Of a stretch of 64,000 nt of DNA, positions 44,262-56,635 are shown piece by piece. The notes under the pieces were generated by a model. The model did not search any database. It saw nothing but the letters and a program-made list of their open reading frames with translations, and was not told the origin of the DNA. Each line of letters opens with the position of its first letter. Positions within the stretch are counted from its first letter, which is position 1. The translations under genes and the position numbers were made by a program. This DNA comes from Massilia violaceinigra. GTDB lineage: Bacteria; Pseudomonadota; Gammaproteobacteria; Burkholderiales; Burkholderiaceae_D. The stretch covers positions 1,302,001-1,366,000 of the forward strand of contig NZ_CP024608.1 in NCBI RefSeq assembly GCF_002752675.1, read 5' to 3'.

Positions 44262-44285
44262 ATTGATAATCTTTTTTAAATCAAT
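44262..44285. promoter_or_regulatory. Candidate upstream activating sequence for RtcR
   Basis: ATTGAT-N12-ATCAAT lies about 45 bases upstream of the sigma-54 promoter, in the window where an enhancer-bound RtcR hexamer would sit. It is symmetrical and A/T-rich. Confidence 0.45.
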
Positions 44286-44320
44286 GACTTGCGCTGGTGT
44301 GGCTGGGCTGGCAGCAGACC

Positions 44321-44336
44321 TGGCACAGCATTTGCA
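44321..44336 (+). promoter_or_regulatory. Sigma-54 promoter of the rsr-rtcBA operon
   Basis: TGGCACAGCATTTGCA matches the -24/-12 consensus TGGCAC-N5-TTGCA exactly. It is 39 bases upstream of the rsr start codon and divergent to the activator gene rtcR. Confidence 0.92.
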
Positions 44337-44374
44337 ATAGAGGAGATACAAACGAGATAAGTGAGGAAGTAAAA

Positions 44375-45928
44375 ATGGCAAACGCACAGTTGTTCCAGAC
44401 CTTGAAGGGAATCTTTGTCCCTCGTGCCAACGGTCTTAATTCGGAAGGCGCTCCGGCTTACACCATGACGCCGAGGCACCAGCTGGCGCAGTATGCGGCC
44501 ACCGGTTGCCTCAATTCGACGTACTACGTCAATGCGCAATCGCAGCTGGCGACGGTGATGGAGCTGTGCGAAAAGGTCGATACCAGATTCATCGCGCAAA
44601 CGGCGATTTACTGCCGCGAACGTGGTTATATGAAGGATATGCCGGCGCTGCTGACGGCCGTGCTGGCCGCCAAGGGCGCGCCGGAATTGACGCCGGTGTT
44701 TCGCCGGGTCGTCAATAACGGCAAGATGCTGCGCAATGTGGTGCAGATCATCCGCTCCGGCGCGGCCGGCCGTAAATCGCTGGGCACCCGGCCGAAAAAG
44801 CTGGTGCAGCAATGGTTGAACCGCGCTTCGGAAAAAGAGCTGCTGGCGGCGTCGATCGGGAATGCGCCTTCGCTGGGCGATGTGGTGAAGATGGTGCATC
44901 CGAAGCCGTCGCAAGCCTGGCGTGAAGCGTTTTTCGCCTGGTTGATCGGCAAGCCGTTCAATGCGCAGGAGCTGCCGGATGCGCTCAAGGCTTTCGAGGC
45001 TTATAAGGCAGACCAGTCGCAGCCGGTGCCGGAAGTGCCGTTTCAGATGCTGACGTCGCTGACATTGTCGGCGCAGGCGTGGGCGCAGATTGCGCGTCAG
45101 GGCGGCTGGCACATGGTGCGCATGAATCTGAATACGTTCGGACGCAATGGCGTGTACCAGTTGCCCGGCATGATAGAAGTCATCGCCGACAAACTGCGCG
45201 ATCCGGAGGCGATTGCCCGGGCGGGCGTGTTTCCTTATCAGTTGATGTCGGCGTATACGGCGGCATCAAGCGACGTGCCGCGGGCCATCAGCGATGCCTT
45301 GCAGGATGCGCTGGAGCTGTCGCTCGCCAATGTGCCCAAGGTCGAGGGCAAAGTGGTGATCTGCCCGGATGTGTCGGGATCGATGCAGTCGCCGGTGTCG
45401 GGTTTCCGTGGAACGGCTACCTCGACGGTGCGCTGTATCGATGTGGCGGGGCTGATTGCCGCGGCCATGCTGCGCAAGAATCCGGATGCGCTGGTGCTGC
45501 CGTTCGAGAATTATGTGCGGGTGTGCGACTTGAATGCCCGCGATACGGTCATGACCAATGCGCAGAAGCTGGCGGCGATAGGCGGTGGCGGTACCAATTG
45601 CAGTGCGCCTCTGGCGCAGATGAACAAGCAGAAGGTGATGGCCGACCTGGTGGTATACGTGTCCGACAATGAATCGTGGATCGACCAGCGTGCGGGTGCC
45701 ACCGCGACGATGGCGCAATGGGCGGTGTTCAAGGAGCGCAATCCGGCGGCGCGGCTGGTGTGCATCGACTGCACGCCGAACAGTACCAGCCAGGCGGCGG
45801 AGCGTGTCGATGTATTGAATGTGGGTGGTTTTTCGGACGACGTATTCAAGATCATCGCGGCGTTTTCAGCCGGCCAGCTGGGCGCCGGGCACTGGGTGGG
45901 CGAGATCGAATCGATCGCGCTGGAGTAA
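44375..45928 (+). CDS. rsr: Ro60/TROVE-domain RNA-binding protein Rsr
   Basis: The 517-residue protein is the bacterial orthologue of Ro60. The TROVE HEAT-repeat ring covers about residues 15-320. The C-terminal von Willebrand A domain has the MIDAS motif DVSGS (332-336), the Thr in GGGTNCSAPL and the Asp in VSDNESW. Such proteins bind Y RNAs on the ring's outer face and misfolded or single-stranded RNA ends in its hole, and work with exonucleases. The ATG at 44375 has GAGGAAG upstream. It is the first gene of the RtcR-driven operon. Confidence 0.95.
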   Translation: MANAQLFQTLKGIFVPRANGLNSEGAPAYTMTPRHQLAQYAATGCLNSTYYVNAQSQLATVMELCEKVDTRFIAQTAIYCRERGYMKDMPALLTAVLAAKGAPELTPVFRRVVNNGKMLRNVVQIIRSGAAGRKSLGTRPKKLVQQWLNRASEKELLAASIGNAPSLGDVVKMVHPKPSQAWREAFFAWLIGKPFNAQELPDALKAFEAYKADQSQPVPEVPFQMLTSLTLSAQAWAQIARQGGWHMVRMNLNTFGRNGVYQLPGMIEVIADKLRDPEAIARAGVFPYQLMSAYTAASSDVPRAISDALQDALELSLANVPKVEGKVVICPDVSGSMQSPVSGFRGTATSTVRCIDVAGLIAAAMLRKNPDALVLPFENYVRVCDLNARDTVMTNAQKLAAIGGGGTNCSAPLAQMNKQKVMADLVVYVSDNESWIDQRAGATATMAQWAVFKERNPAARLVCIDCTPNSTSQAAERVDVLNVGGFSDDVFKIIAAFSAGQLGAGHWVGEIESIALE

Positions 45929-45948
45929 GGAAAGTTGAAGTACGGGTT

Positions 45949-46028
45949 TTGAGTGCAGCGCGAATGCTGATGCGAATACATTTTCCCATGTTCCATTTCG
46001 CATCGACTCCTTGTCGCGCTGTGCTCAA
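45949..46028 (+). ncRNA. Y-RNA-like hairpin unit A
   Basis: The outer helix has 15 bp (TTGAGTGCAGCGCGA with TCGCGCTGTGCTCAA, two G-U pairs). An internal loop of GAATGC-side and CTCCTTGTC-side bases follows. The inner helix is 8 bp (GATGCGAA/TTCGCATC), then TACAT and a short loop. The asymmetric loop resembles the Ro-binding element of Y RNAs. This unit is 20 bases past the rsr stop. Confidence 0.7.
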
Positions 46029-46037
46029 TCGTTTTAC

Positions 46038-46118
46038 CCCGAATGCAGGCAGGACTACATTCCAGGGTTGCCAGGGCTTCGCGTCCGACAACCAGAAGTC
46101 TTGCCGCTCCTTGTCGGG
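46038..46118 (+). ncRNA. Y-RNA-like hairpin unit A-prime
   Basis: The outer helix is CCCGA/TCGGG, again enclosing ATGC opposite CTCCTTG. The inner helix is 9 bp (GGCAGGACT/AGTCTTGCC, one G-U), followed by ACAT and a 35-base loop with GGTTG/CAACC. It has the same modules as unit A but a shorter outer stem and a bigger loop. Confidence 0.7.
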
Positions 46119-46135
46119 AATTTGTTGTACAGGTT

Positions 46136-46216
46136 TTGAGTGCAGTGCGAATGCTTGATGCGAATACATCTTCCAAAATTTACTTCGCATCGGATTTTTT
46201 GTCGCATTGTGCTCAA
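46136..46216 (+). ncRNA. Y-RNA-like hairpin unit B
   Basis: This is a near-copy of unit A, 187 bases downstream. In the 15-bp outer helix a C-G pair of unit A has become U-A (both strands changed), and a G-C pair has become G-U. The inner helix GATGCGAA/TTCGCATC is the same. The compensated change supports a real RNA structure. Confidence 0.75.
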
Positions 46217-46225
46217 TCGTTTTAC

Positions 46226-46304
46226 CCCGAATGCGGGCAAGGACTACATCGATGTTGTGCTTTGGCGTTATGCCGGCAACAAGTGTCCTGCCGATCTTGT
46301 CGGG
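46226..46304 (+). ncRNA. Y-RNA-like hairpin unit B-prime
   Basis: This is the second copy of unit A-prime, 188 bases downstream. CCCGA/TCGGG encloses ATGC opposite GATCTTG, then GGCA(A)GGAC/GTCCTGCC with one bulged A, then TACAT and a loop with an inner GGC/GCC hairpin. Confidence 0.7.
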
Positions 46305-46315
46305 AATTATTTTAG

Positions 46316-46422
46316 GGCGAATGCTGTCCGGATTACATTGTGTCCCCGGTTCGAGTCCGGGCGGTTGCGCGAGTGGCTGTAGCTCAGTTGGTTAGAGTAA
46401 ATGTCCGGGCGATATTGTCGCC
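46316..46422 (+). ncRNA. Y-RNA-like unit C with tRNA-like module
   Basis: GGCGA/TCGCC encloses ATGC opposite GATATTG. The inner helix is GTCCGGA/TCCGGGC, then TTACAT. The large loop holds a tRNA-like T-arm (CCCGG, TTCGAGT, CCGGG; 46345-46361) and a D-arm-like GCTC/GAGT (46382-46398). T-arm before D-arm is the reverse of tRNA order. Such modules in bacterial Y RNAs (YrlA) mimic tRNA. Confidence 0.7.
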
Positions 46423-46433
46423 ACCCTTGTTTC

Positions 46434-46544
46434 GATGAATGCAGATGAAATTACATTGGAAGAGCGCTGAAGCGTGCTTCAGCTAAACCCGGTTCGACTC
46501 CGGTCGGTCTTGTGCCTGGCTCACATTTCATCACCTTTGTCATC
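46434..46544 (+). ncRNA. Y-RNA-like unit D with T-arm
   Basis: GATGA/TCATC encloses ATGC opposite ACCTTTG. The inner helix GATGAAAT/ATTTCATC has 8 perfect bp, then TACATT. The loop contains a 7-bp hairpin (GCTGAAG/CTTCAGC) and a T-arm-like CCGG TTCGACT CCGG (46489-46503). A TTTTT follows at 46547, 20 bases before rtcB, and may serve as terminator. Confidence 0.7.
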
Positions 46545-46566
46545 ACTTTTTATACTGAGAAAAATT

Positions 46567-47802
46567 ATGAAAAACGAAAATTACGATGTCCTGAACGTGG
46601 AAGATGGCCGCCATGTCAAAATGTGGACCAAAGGCGTGCCGGTGGAAGAAGTGGCCAAGAAGCAGCTGACCAATACCGCCAAGATGCCCTTCATTTACAA
46701 GCATATTGCGGTCATGCCGGACGTGCACTTAGGTAAAGGTTCGACCATCGGTAGCGTGATCCCGACGCTCGGGGCGGTGATCCCGGCGGCGGTTGGCGTG
46801 GATATCGGTTGCGGAATGATGGCGGCCAAGACCACCCTGACGGCGAACGACCTGCCGGATAACCTGTCCGCGCTGCGTAGCGCCATCGAGCGCGCGATTC
46901 CGCACGGTATGTCGCCGAAAACGCGCGGCTTCCGTGGCCGCGATGAAGGCTCGTGGAATACGCCGCCAGCGGCTGTGGATGTCGCCTGGGGCCAGTTGAA
47001 GGATGAATTCGACGCTATCTGCCTGAAAACGCCGAAGCTGAAAACCACGAATAACTACCGTCACCTCGGTACCCTGGGTAGCGGTAACCACTTCGTTGAA
47101 GTGTGTCTGGACGAGGTAGGTTTCGTATGGTTCATGCTGCATTCGGGTTCGCGCGGCGTGGGAAATGCCATCGGTACCCACTTCATCGAGCTGGCCAAGA
47201 AGGATATGCGCACCCACTTCATCAACCTGCCCGATCAGGACCTGGCGTATCTGGCCGAAGGTACGCAGCACTATAACGACTATATCCAGGCGGTCAGCTG
47301 GGCGCAGAAGTTTGCGCGCACCAATCGCGATGTGATGATGCAGAACCTGATCGCGGCGGTACGTACGGTGATCACCAAGCCGTTCGAGACGCACGTGGAA
47401 GCGGTGAACTGCCACCATAATTATGTGCAGAAGGAGCATCACTTCGGTAAAGATGTGCTGATTACCCGTAAGGGCGCCGTGTCGGCCCGTCCGGGCGAGC
47501 TGGGAATCATCCCGGGGTCGATGGGGGCGAAGAGCTTCATCGTGCGCGGAAAAGGTAATCCGGACAGCTTCAACAGCTGCAGCCACGGTGCCGGCCGCAC
47601 CATGAGCCGTACGGAGGCGAAGCGCCGCTATACGCTCGATGACCAGATCAAGGCCACCGAGGGCGTGGAATGCCGCAAGGATGCCAATGTGATTGACGAG
47701 ATTCCGATGGCGTACAAGGATATCGACGCGGTCATGCATGCCCAGCGTGACTTGGTGGAGGTTGTCCATATCCTCAAGCAGGTGGTGTGCGTCAAAGGTT
47801 GA
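46567..47802 (+). CDS. rtcB: RNA 3'-phosphate ligase RtcB
   Basis: The 411-residue ligase joins 2',3'-cyclic phosphate or 3'-phosphate RNA ends to 5'-OH ends using GTP and Mn2+. The metal-binding Cys is in VGVDIGCGMMA (Cys82), preceded by PDVHLGKGST. NHFVE, HHNYVQKEHHFG and the GMP-accepting His in SCSHGAGRTMSR are all present. It matches E. coli RtcB closely in length and sequence. The ATG at 46567 was preferred to a start at 46474, which lies in the RNA region. Confidence 0.97.
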   Translation: MKNENYDVLNVEDGRHVKMWTKGVPVEEVAKKQLTNTAKMPFIYKHIAVMPDVHLGKGSTIGSVIPTLGAVIPAAVGVDIGCGMMAAKTTLTANDLPDNLSALRSAIERAIPHGMSPKTRGFRGRDEGSWNTPPAAVDVAWGQLKDEFDAICLKTPKLKTTNNYRHLGTLGSGNHFVEVCLDEVGFVWFMLHSGSRGVGNAIGTHFIELAKKDMRTHFINLPDQDLAYLAEGTQHYNDYIQAVSWAQKFARTNRDVMMQNLIAAVRTVITKPFETHVEAVNCHHNYVQKEHHFGKDVLITRKGAVSARPGELGIIPGSMGAKSFIVRGKGNPDSFNSCSHGAGRTMSRTEAKRRYTLDDQIKATEGVECRKDANVIDEIPMAYKDIDAVMHAQRDLVEVVHILKQVVCVKG

Positions 47803-47855
47803 TGCCGCTGCTGGTTACTCGCTGGTTACTATATATATAAGAAGAAGAGTTGAAG

Positions 47856-48878
47856 ATGATTGAATTAGATGGCGCCGTCGGCGAAGGCGGCGGACAAATC
47901 CTGCGCAGCGCGCTGACCTTGTCCATGATTACCGGGCAGGCGTTTTGCATCAAGAATATCCGGGCCGGGCGCAAGAAGCCCGGGTTGCTGCGCCAGCATC
48001 TGGTCGCGGTGCAGGCGGCCACGCAGATCAGCGGCGCAACCGTCACCGGGGCGGAACTGGGTTCGCAGACGCTGGTCTTCGCGCCCAAGGCGATCAAGGG
48101 CGGCGATTATCAGTTCGCGATCGGTTCGGCCGGTAGCTGCACGCTGGTGTTGCAGACGGTGATGCTGGCATTGCTGCATGCGGACGGCCCGTCGACGGTG
48201 CGTATCAGCGGCGGCACCCATAATCCGATGGCGCCGCCGGCGCAGTTCCTGCAACGCGCTTATATTCCTTTGCTGCGCAAGATGGGCGCCGATATCGATA
48301 TCGAGCTGCTGCGCTCGGGTTTTTATCCGGCCGGCGGCGGCTGCATTGTGGCGACAATCGCACCGTGCCCCCAATTGCAGCAGTTGACGCTGATGGAGCG
48401 CGGCGAGCGCGTCGAGGGGTATGCCGAAGGGATCGTGGCAGGCTTGCCCGCGTCGATTGCATTGCGCGAACTGGAATGCGTCGGCCTGGGAATGAACTGG
48501 ACCGGCGATCAGCTGCGCATGCGTGGATTGCCGGGCGAGCAGGGGCCGGGGAATGCTTTGCTGATCACCCTTGAATACGAGCATGCGACCGAGGTGTTTT
48601 GCGCTTTTGGTGAAAAAATGGTTCGGGCCGAAACCGTCGCCAAGGACGCCATGCACGAAGCGCGCCGCTACATAGCCTCCCAGGCGGCAGTGGGCGAGCA
48701 CCTGGCGGACCAGCTGATGCTGCCGATGGCGCTGGCTGGAGGCGGCAGTTTCACGGCGGACGTGCTCTCGCAGCATGCCATCACCAATGCGGAAATCATC
48801 GGCCGTTTTCTGCCTGTGGCGATCACGCTGGAAGAGGGCGAACAGCGCAGTACCTGTACCGTTCGTGCGACGGCGTGA
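47856..48878 (+). CDS. rtcA: RNA 3'-terminal phosphate cyclase RtcA
   Basis: The 340-residue enzyme converts 3'-phosphate RNA ends to 2',3'-cyclic phosphate through an AMP-His intermediate. Signatures are EGGGQILRSALTLSMITGQAF, KPGLLRQHL and GSAGSCTLVLQTV. The adenylated His is in SQHAITN (near residue 307). It lies 53 bases downstream of rtcB and completes the RtcR regulon. The ATG at 47856 has a GAAGAAGAG site upstream. Confidence 0.96.
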   Translation: MIELDGAVGEGGGQILRSALTLSMITGQAFCIKNIRAGRKKPGLLRQHLVAVQAATQISGATVTGAELGSQTLVFAPKAIKGGDYQFAIGSAGSCTLVLQTVMLALLHADGPSTVRISGGTHNPMAPPAQFLQRAYIPLLRKMGADIDIELLRSGFYPAGGGCIVATIAPCPQLQQLTLMERGERVEGYAEGIVAGLPASIALRELECVGLGMNWTGDQLRMRGLPGEQGPGNALLITLEYEHATEVFCAFGEKMVRAETVAKDAMHEARRYIASQAAVGEHLADQLMLPMALAGGGSFTADVLSQHAITNAEIIGRFLPVAITLEEGEQRSTCTVRATA

Positions 48879-48970
48879 AAAGAGTCCTTGTCAGTTTGCA
48901 GCAGGCTTTGCTATAGTTCGCCTCCCCGCTGAAAGGGTTAACGAAATCAAGTAGTTAGCAGACAGTTGGG

Positions 48971-48988
48971 GCGCCTCGAAAGAGGCGC
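48971..48988. other. Hairpin between rtcA and the rrn promoter
   Basis: GCGCCTC, loop GAAA, GAGGCGC. It has no T-run, so termination of rtcA here is uncertain. The surrounding 48879-49004 has no gene. Confidence 0.45.
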
Positions 48989-49004
48989 GGTAGCAAAGAA
49001 GGGG

Positions 49005-49033
49005 TTGACGAGAAACGCGAAACGCTGCATAAT
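49005..49033 (+). promoter_or_regulatory. rRNA operon promoter
   Basis: TTGACG and CATAAT are separated by 17 bases, about 245 bases upstream of 16S. Between promoter and 16S a boxA-like TTCTTTAACAA (about 49096) marks the antitermination leader. A second boxA-like copy stands in the 16S-23S spacer near 51150. Confidence 0.8.
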
Positions 49034-49278
49034 CTCACCTCTCTGCTGCAACGAACACAACGCTTCGTAGCAAACGGCAGAAGTAGTACAGAATAAGTTC
49101 TTTAACAATTAACAGTCGATAAGTGTGGGCGTTTGATGAAGGTGCCAACGAAGCGTAAGCGACGTTGAATACTTAAATTATCAAATGTTCACAAAAAAGA
49201 AATATAGGCGCTTCGCAAGAAGTGGCCTGTCAGTATTTTGAGTGAGCGATCTGTCCGCAAGGACATTAAACAGAGATT

Positions 49279-50812
<1,534 letters not shown>

Positions 50813-50899
50813 GAGTTGCACTGGCTATAGAGCCAATTCATTGAGCGTCCACTCTTATCGACTGTTGAAATTAGAAGAAACAGTAGCAGTGTCCAAGTC

Positions 50900-50976
50900 G
50901 GGGCTGTAGCTCAGCTGGTTAGAGCACCGTGTTGATAACGCGGGGGTCGTTGGTTCGAGTCCAACCAGCCCTACCA
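50900..50976 (+). tRNA. tRNA-Ile (GAT)
   Basis: The 77-base cloverleaf has acceptor GGGGCTG, anticodon loop TTGATAA (GAT), T-loop TTCGAGT and encoded CCA. It lies in the 16S-23S spacer as usual. Confidence 0.96.
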
Positions 50977-50998
50977 GTTATGTCTTTAGATATACCTT

Positions 50999-51074
50999 GG
51001 GGGATTAGCTCAGCTGGGAGAGCACCTGCTTTGCAAGCAGGGGGTCGTCGGTTCGATCCCGTCATCCTCCACCA
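50999..51074 (+). tRNA. tRNA-Ala (TGC)
   Basis: The 76-base cloverleaf has acceptor GGGGGAT, anticodon loop TTTGCAA (TGC), T-loop TTCGATC and encoded CCA. It is 22 bases after tRNA-Ile. Confidence 0.96.
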
Positions 51075-51303
51075 CTCTACAAACTTCTGAAAGTACAAAC
51101 GTAAGCCACTGGGTTTAGGTTTGGTCTTTTAGAGATTAAAGCTGTTTCGTTCTTTAACAATCTGGAAGAAGTAAAGTTTTAATCGAATCGCCGACAGGCG
51201 GTTCGATGGGTAGTGATTGTATGTATCAAAACAAAGCAACAACGCTGTACTTTCTTATCTCTGTAACGCTCTTTGTTCTCCGGAACAGAGGCTAACGTTA
51301 TAG

Positions 51304-54178
<2,875 letters not shown>

Positions 54179-54324
54179 ATAACCTTAGCAGGTACAGAGA
54201 TAAGAAATGCGCGTTGTGTTTTGTGCGATACGCACAGTCACTACCCAAGTAATACAATAAAACGATACTTCTTCCAGATTCAAGCTAGTGCTGCCCGATC
54301 GGGAGCACCAAGCTGTACAAGTTA

Positions 54325-54441
54325 TGCCTGATGACCATAGTAAATCGGTACCACCCCTTCCCATCTCGAACAGGACCGTGAAACGATTTTACGCCGATGA
54401 TAGTGCTGCAACCAGTGTGAAAGTAGGTTATCGTCAGGCTA
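54325..54441 (+). rRNA. 5S rRNA
   Basis: It starts TGCCTGATGACC and ends GTCAGGCTA, with CCACCCCTTCCCATCTCGAAC near the middle. The length is about 117 bases. It lies 146 bases after 23S, with no tRNA between. Confidence 0.92.
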
Positions 54442-54456
54442 GTTATAAGAGAAAGA

Positions 54457-54489
54457 CCCGTGTGAGCGAAAGCCATGCGGGTTTTTTTT
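54457..54489 (+). terminator. rrn operon terminator
   Basis: CCCGTGTG, loop AGCGAAAGC, CATGCGGG (8 bp with G-U pairs) followed by an eight-base T-run, 15 bases after 5S. Confidence 0.88.
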
Positions 54490-54725
54490 CGTTTTGAGTT
54501 AATTTTCGACGGCGCTGCCCGATTCCGGAAAACGCCAGCAAAATCAGTTCAGGCGCTTCTTCATGACGTACTCAGCCGCTGGCTGGACGTACATGGCCCA
54601 CGCGTGATCTGCTAACCCGTATGGCCGCCCGGTTTTTGAAACCGGCCGTTATTGCGGAGCTCCCGAGTTCGACAGTTAATTGCGTAAGTAGTTGATTTGT
54701 AAGGCAGCGCCTAGCAAACGCTCCA

Positions 54726-56420
54726 TTACAAAAGGGTTAATTGCGTTTTTAGCGTCGGTTTCTTGATGGCCAAAGCGGCCAGAATCTCGGTATGCTCCTT
54801 GCTGATGTTCGATAGCCCTGCAACGGGCTGGGCGCCGTTTACGGCGACAGTATGGTGCTGAATGCGGCGCAGTTTGGCCAGCGCGCGCTCGGGCGACATG
54901 CCCGCTGCGCTGGCGTACAAGCGCGTGCGCATGACGCGGTACAGGATCAGGGCGATGAAACAGATCGTGGCGTGTGCGCGTATGCGATCAGGCAGTCGAT
55001 GGTAGATCGGCCCGATCTCGATCTCGGACTTGAGAATGCGGAAACCGCGCTCGATATCAGCCAACGACTTGTAGCGTCGCACAACCTCGGCCGGCGCCAG
55101 GTCCTTCGTGTTTGTCACGAGCAGCAATTTCCCGTCCATCATGCGCGCGTGCGTGAGCGAGCGCTCGTTGATGGTGTAGGTGAACAGCTCGCTCTTGAGG
55201 TCGACCTGAATGATGCGTGTCAGGTGTTCGTCGCACACTTCCCGGTAGAAGCGGGCGCGGGCGCCGCCGTCCGACAGTTTGCGGCCGCGCTTGCGCTTGC
55301 CGCCATCCTGGCCGTCGAGGGTGCTGGTCCACTGCGCCGCTTTTTTCTCAAGCTCCTCGATGAGGTTGTCCCGCTTGGCGGACGTTTGCGCGGCCACATC
55401 GGGATCGTGGGCGACGATCAGGCGCAGATTGCCCCACGCCACTTCGCCGATCAGCTCATTGTTCACGTCGGCGCAATGCTCGGCATGGAAGGGGGCCAGC
55501 AGGTCAACGAAGTCCGCGTAGCGCCGACCTGGCACGGCCAGAATGAACTCAAGCGCCCCGCCGCCGGGCAATTGAATTGCCTGTAGTTCTGCCAGATTGT
55601 CGGTCGACAGCAAGCCGCGGTCGGCCACCGCGATAACGCGCTTTACGGGAAAGCGCGCAATGATCTTTTCAATCGTCGGCTTGAGCGTCGTCACCTCGGC
55701 GGTGTTGCCGTCAAATACTTCGTGATAGAGGGGCAAGCCCTCGGCTGTTTGCACCACCCCGAGCATCACCTGGCGTGCGATCACGCCCTCCTTGGACATG
55801 CCCAATTTGCGCACATCGTCGCTCTGCTGCGACAGACCGGCTGCGCGGATCGTCGTCATATCGTAGAACACGACGGCCAGATCTTGATCGACCAGCGGGC
55901 GCAGCAGGCCCGCGAGAACCTGATCGACTTCGTCCTTGTGGTCGACCATCGCATCCATCGCCCGCAGCAAGTGCTGGTGCTCGATCGTCTCGGCCATCAC
56001 GCCGGGCAAGGCAATGGTCTCGACCCAGCGCAGTACGCCGACCTTCGAATCCGGATCGCACAGGCGATTCAATACCATCACGCGTATGAGCGCCTCGACA
56101 TCGATGTTGTGGCGCGTGCGCTTGAAAATCTGGCGCAGGCGGTCGAAGCCGAGCGTATTCCACAGCTCAGTCAGCGCCCATACGTCGCCGTAGTCCCGTG
56201 CCGGCTCGAACGCAAGAGAAGGTGTCGGCAAGGCCTCTGGCATGGTCTTGCCGGTGACGCGCAGCAGCCCAGAAATGACCGATTCGAGATCGGTATTGAG
56301 TTGATCGAGGCGGCCGAGCGTGGCAACTGTACGTTGCTTCGGGCGCCCCTCAGCGTCGCGATATGCCTCGACGAGTTGGACGTAGCGCCTGGGGCCGGAT
56401 GTCGTAACCTTGATAAACAT
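54726..56420 (-). mobile_element. IS1634-type insertion sequence transposase
   Basis: The 564-residue DDE transposase (MFIKVTTSGPRRYVQLVEAY) has its acidic residues in VFYDMTTIRAAG, VIAVADRGLLS and the Y/R/E/K block YKSLADIERGFRILKSEIE. It resembles IS1634 (IS4-like) elements. Terminal repeats are not clear by eye; TTGTAAGGCA near 54697 and its mirrored TTGTAATGGCA near 56477-56487 are a possible imperfect pair. It stands between the rrn terminator and the retron. Confidence 0.85.
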
Positions 56421-56448
56421 GCCGCTACTCTAAAACCATAGCGTAAGG

Positions 56449-56634
56449 ATGTCAACCGGCATAAAATTTAATAAAACGTGCCATTACAAGAACTTTTCGA
56501 CTGATCGGCCGAAACCCGCATGGATGCTGGCTCCCGCGATCAAAAAATGGGAAAACCTGATCAAAGTGTCGAACTCGGGGGAGCTGGAACCGGTAGCGCC
56601 AGCGCCGCCGGTGGTGCTGCGCAAACGCGGCTGA
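56449..56634 (+). pseudogene. Possible 3' gene remnant beside the insertion sequence
   Basis: A 61-residue frame ends WMLAPAIKKWENLIKV...PVVLRKRG. It has no good ribosome-binding site and begins right beside the transposase start. It could be the tail of a gene cut by the insertion, or chance. It converges on the reverse transcriptase gene with a one-base gap. Confidence 0.3.
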
Positions 56635-56635
56635 C

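Noticed and set aside
44181..44387. Longer rtcR start at 44387
   Set aside because: It would cover the sigma-54 promoter and rsr start. Family length favours 44180.
46378..46400. tRNA gene suggested by GTAGCTCAGTTGGTTAGAG
   Set aside because: No anticodon or acceptor stem follows; the D-arm belongs to Y-RNA-like unit C.
45929..46566. CRISPR array in the repeat region
   Set aside because: Only two long repeats, imperfect, each structured; no cas genes.
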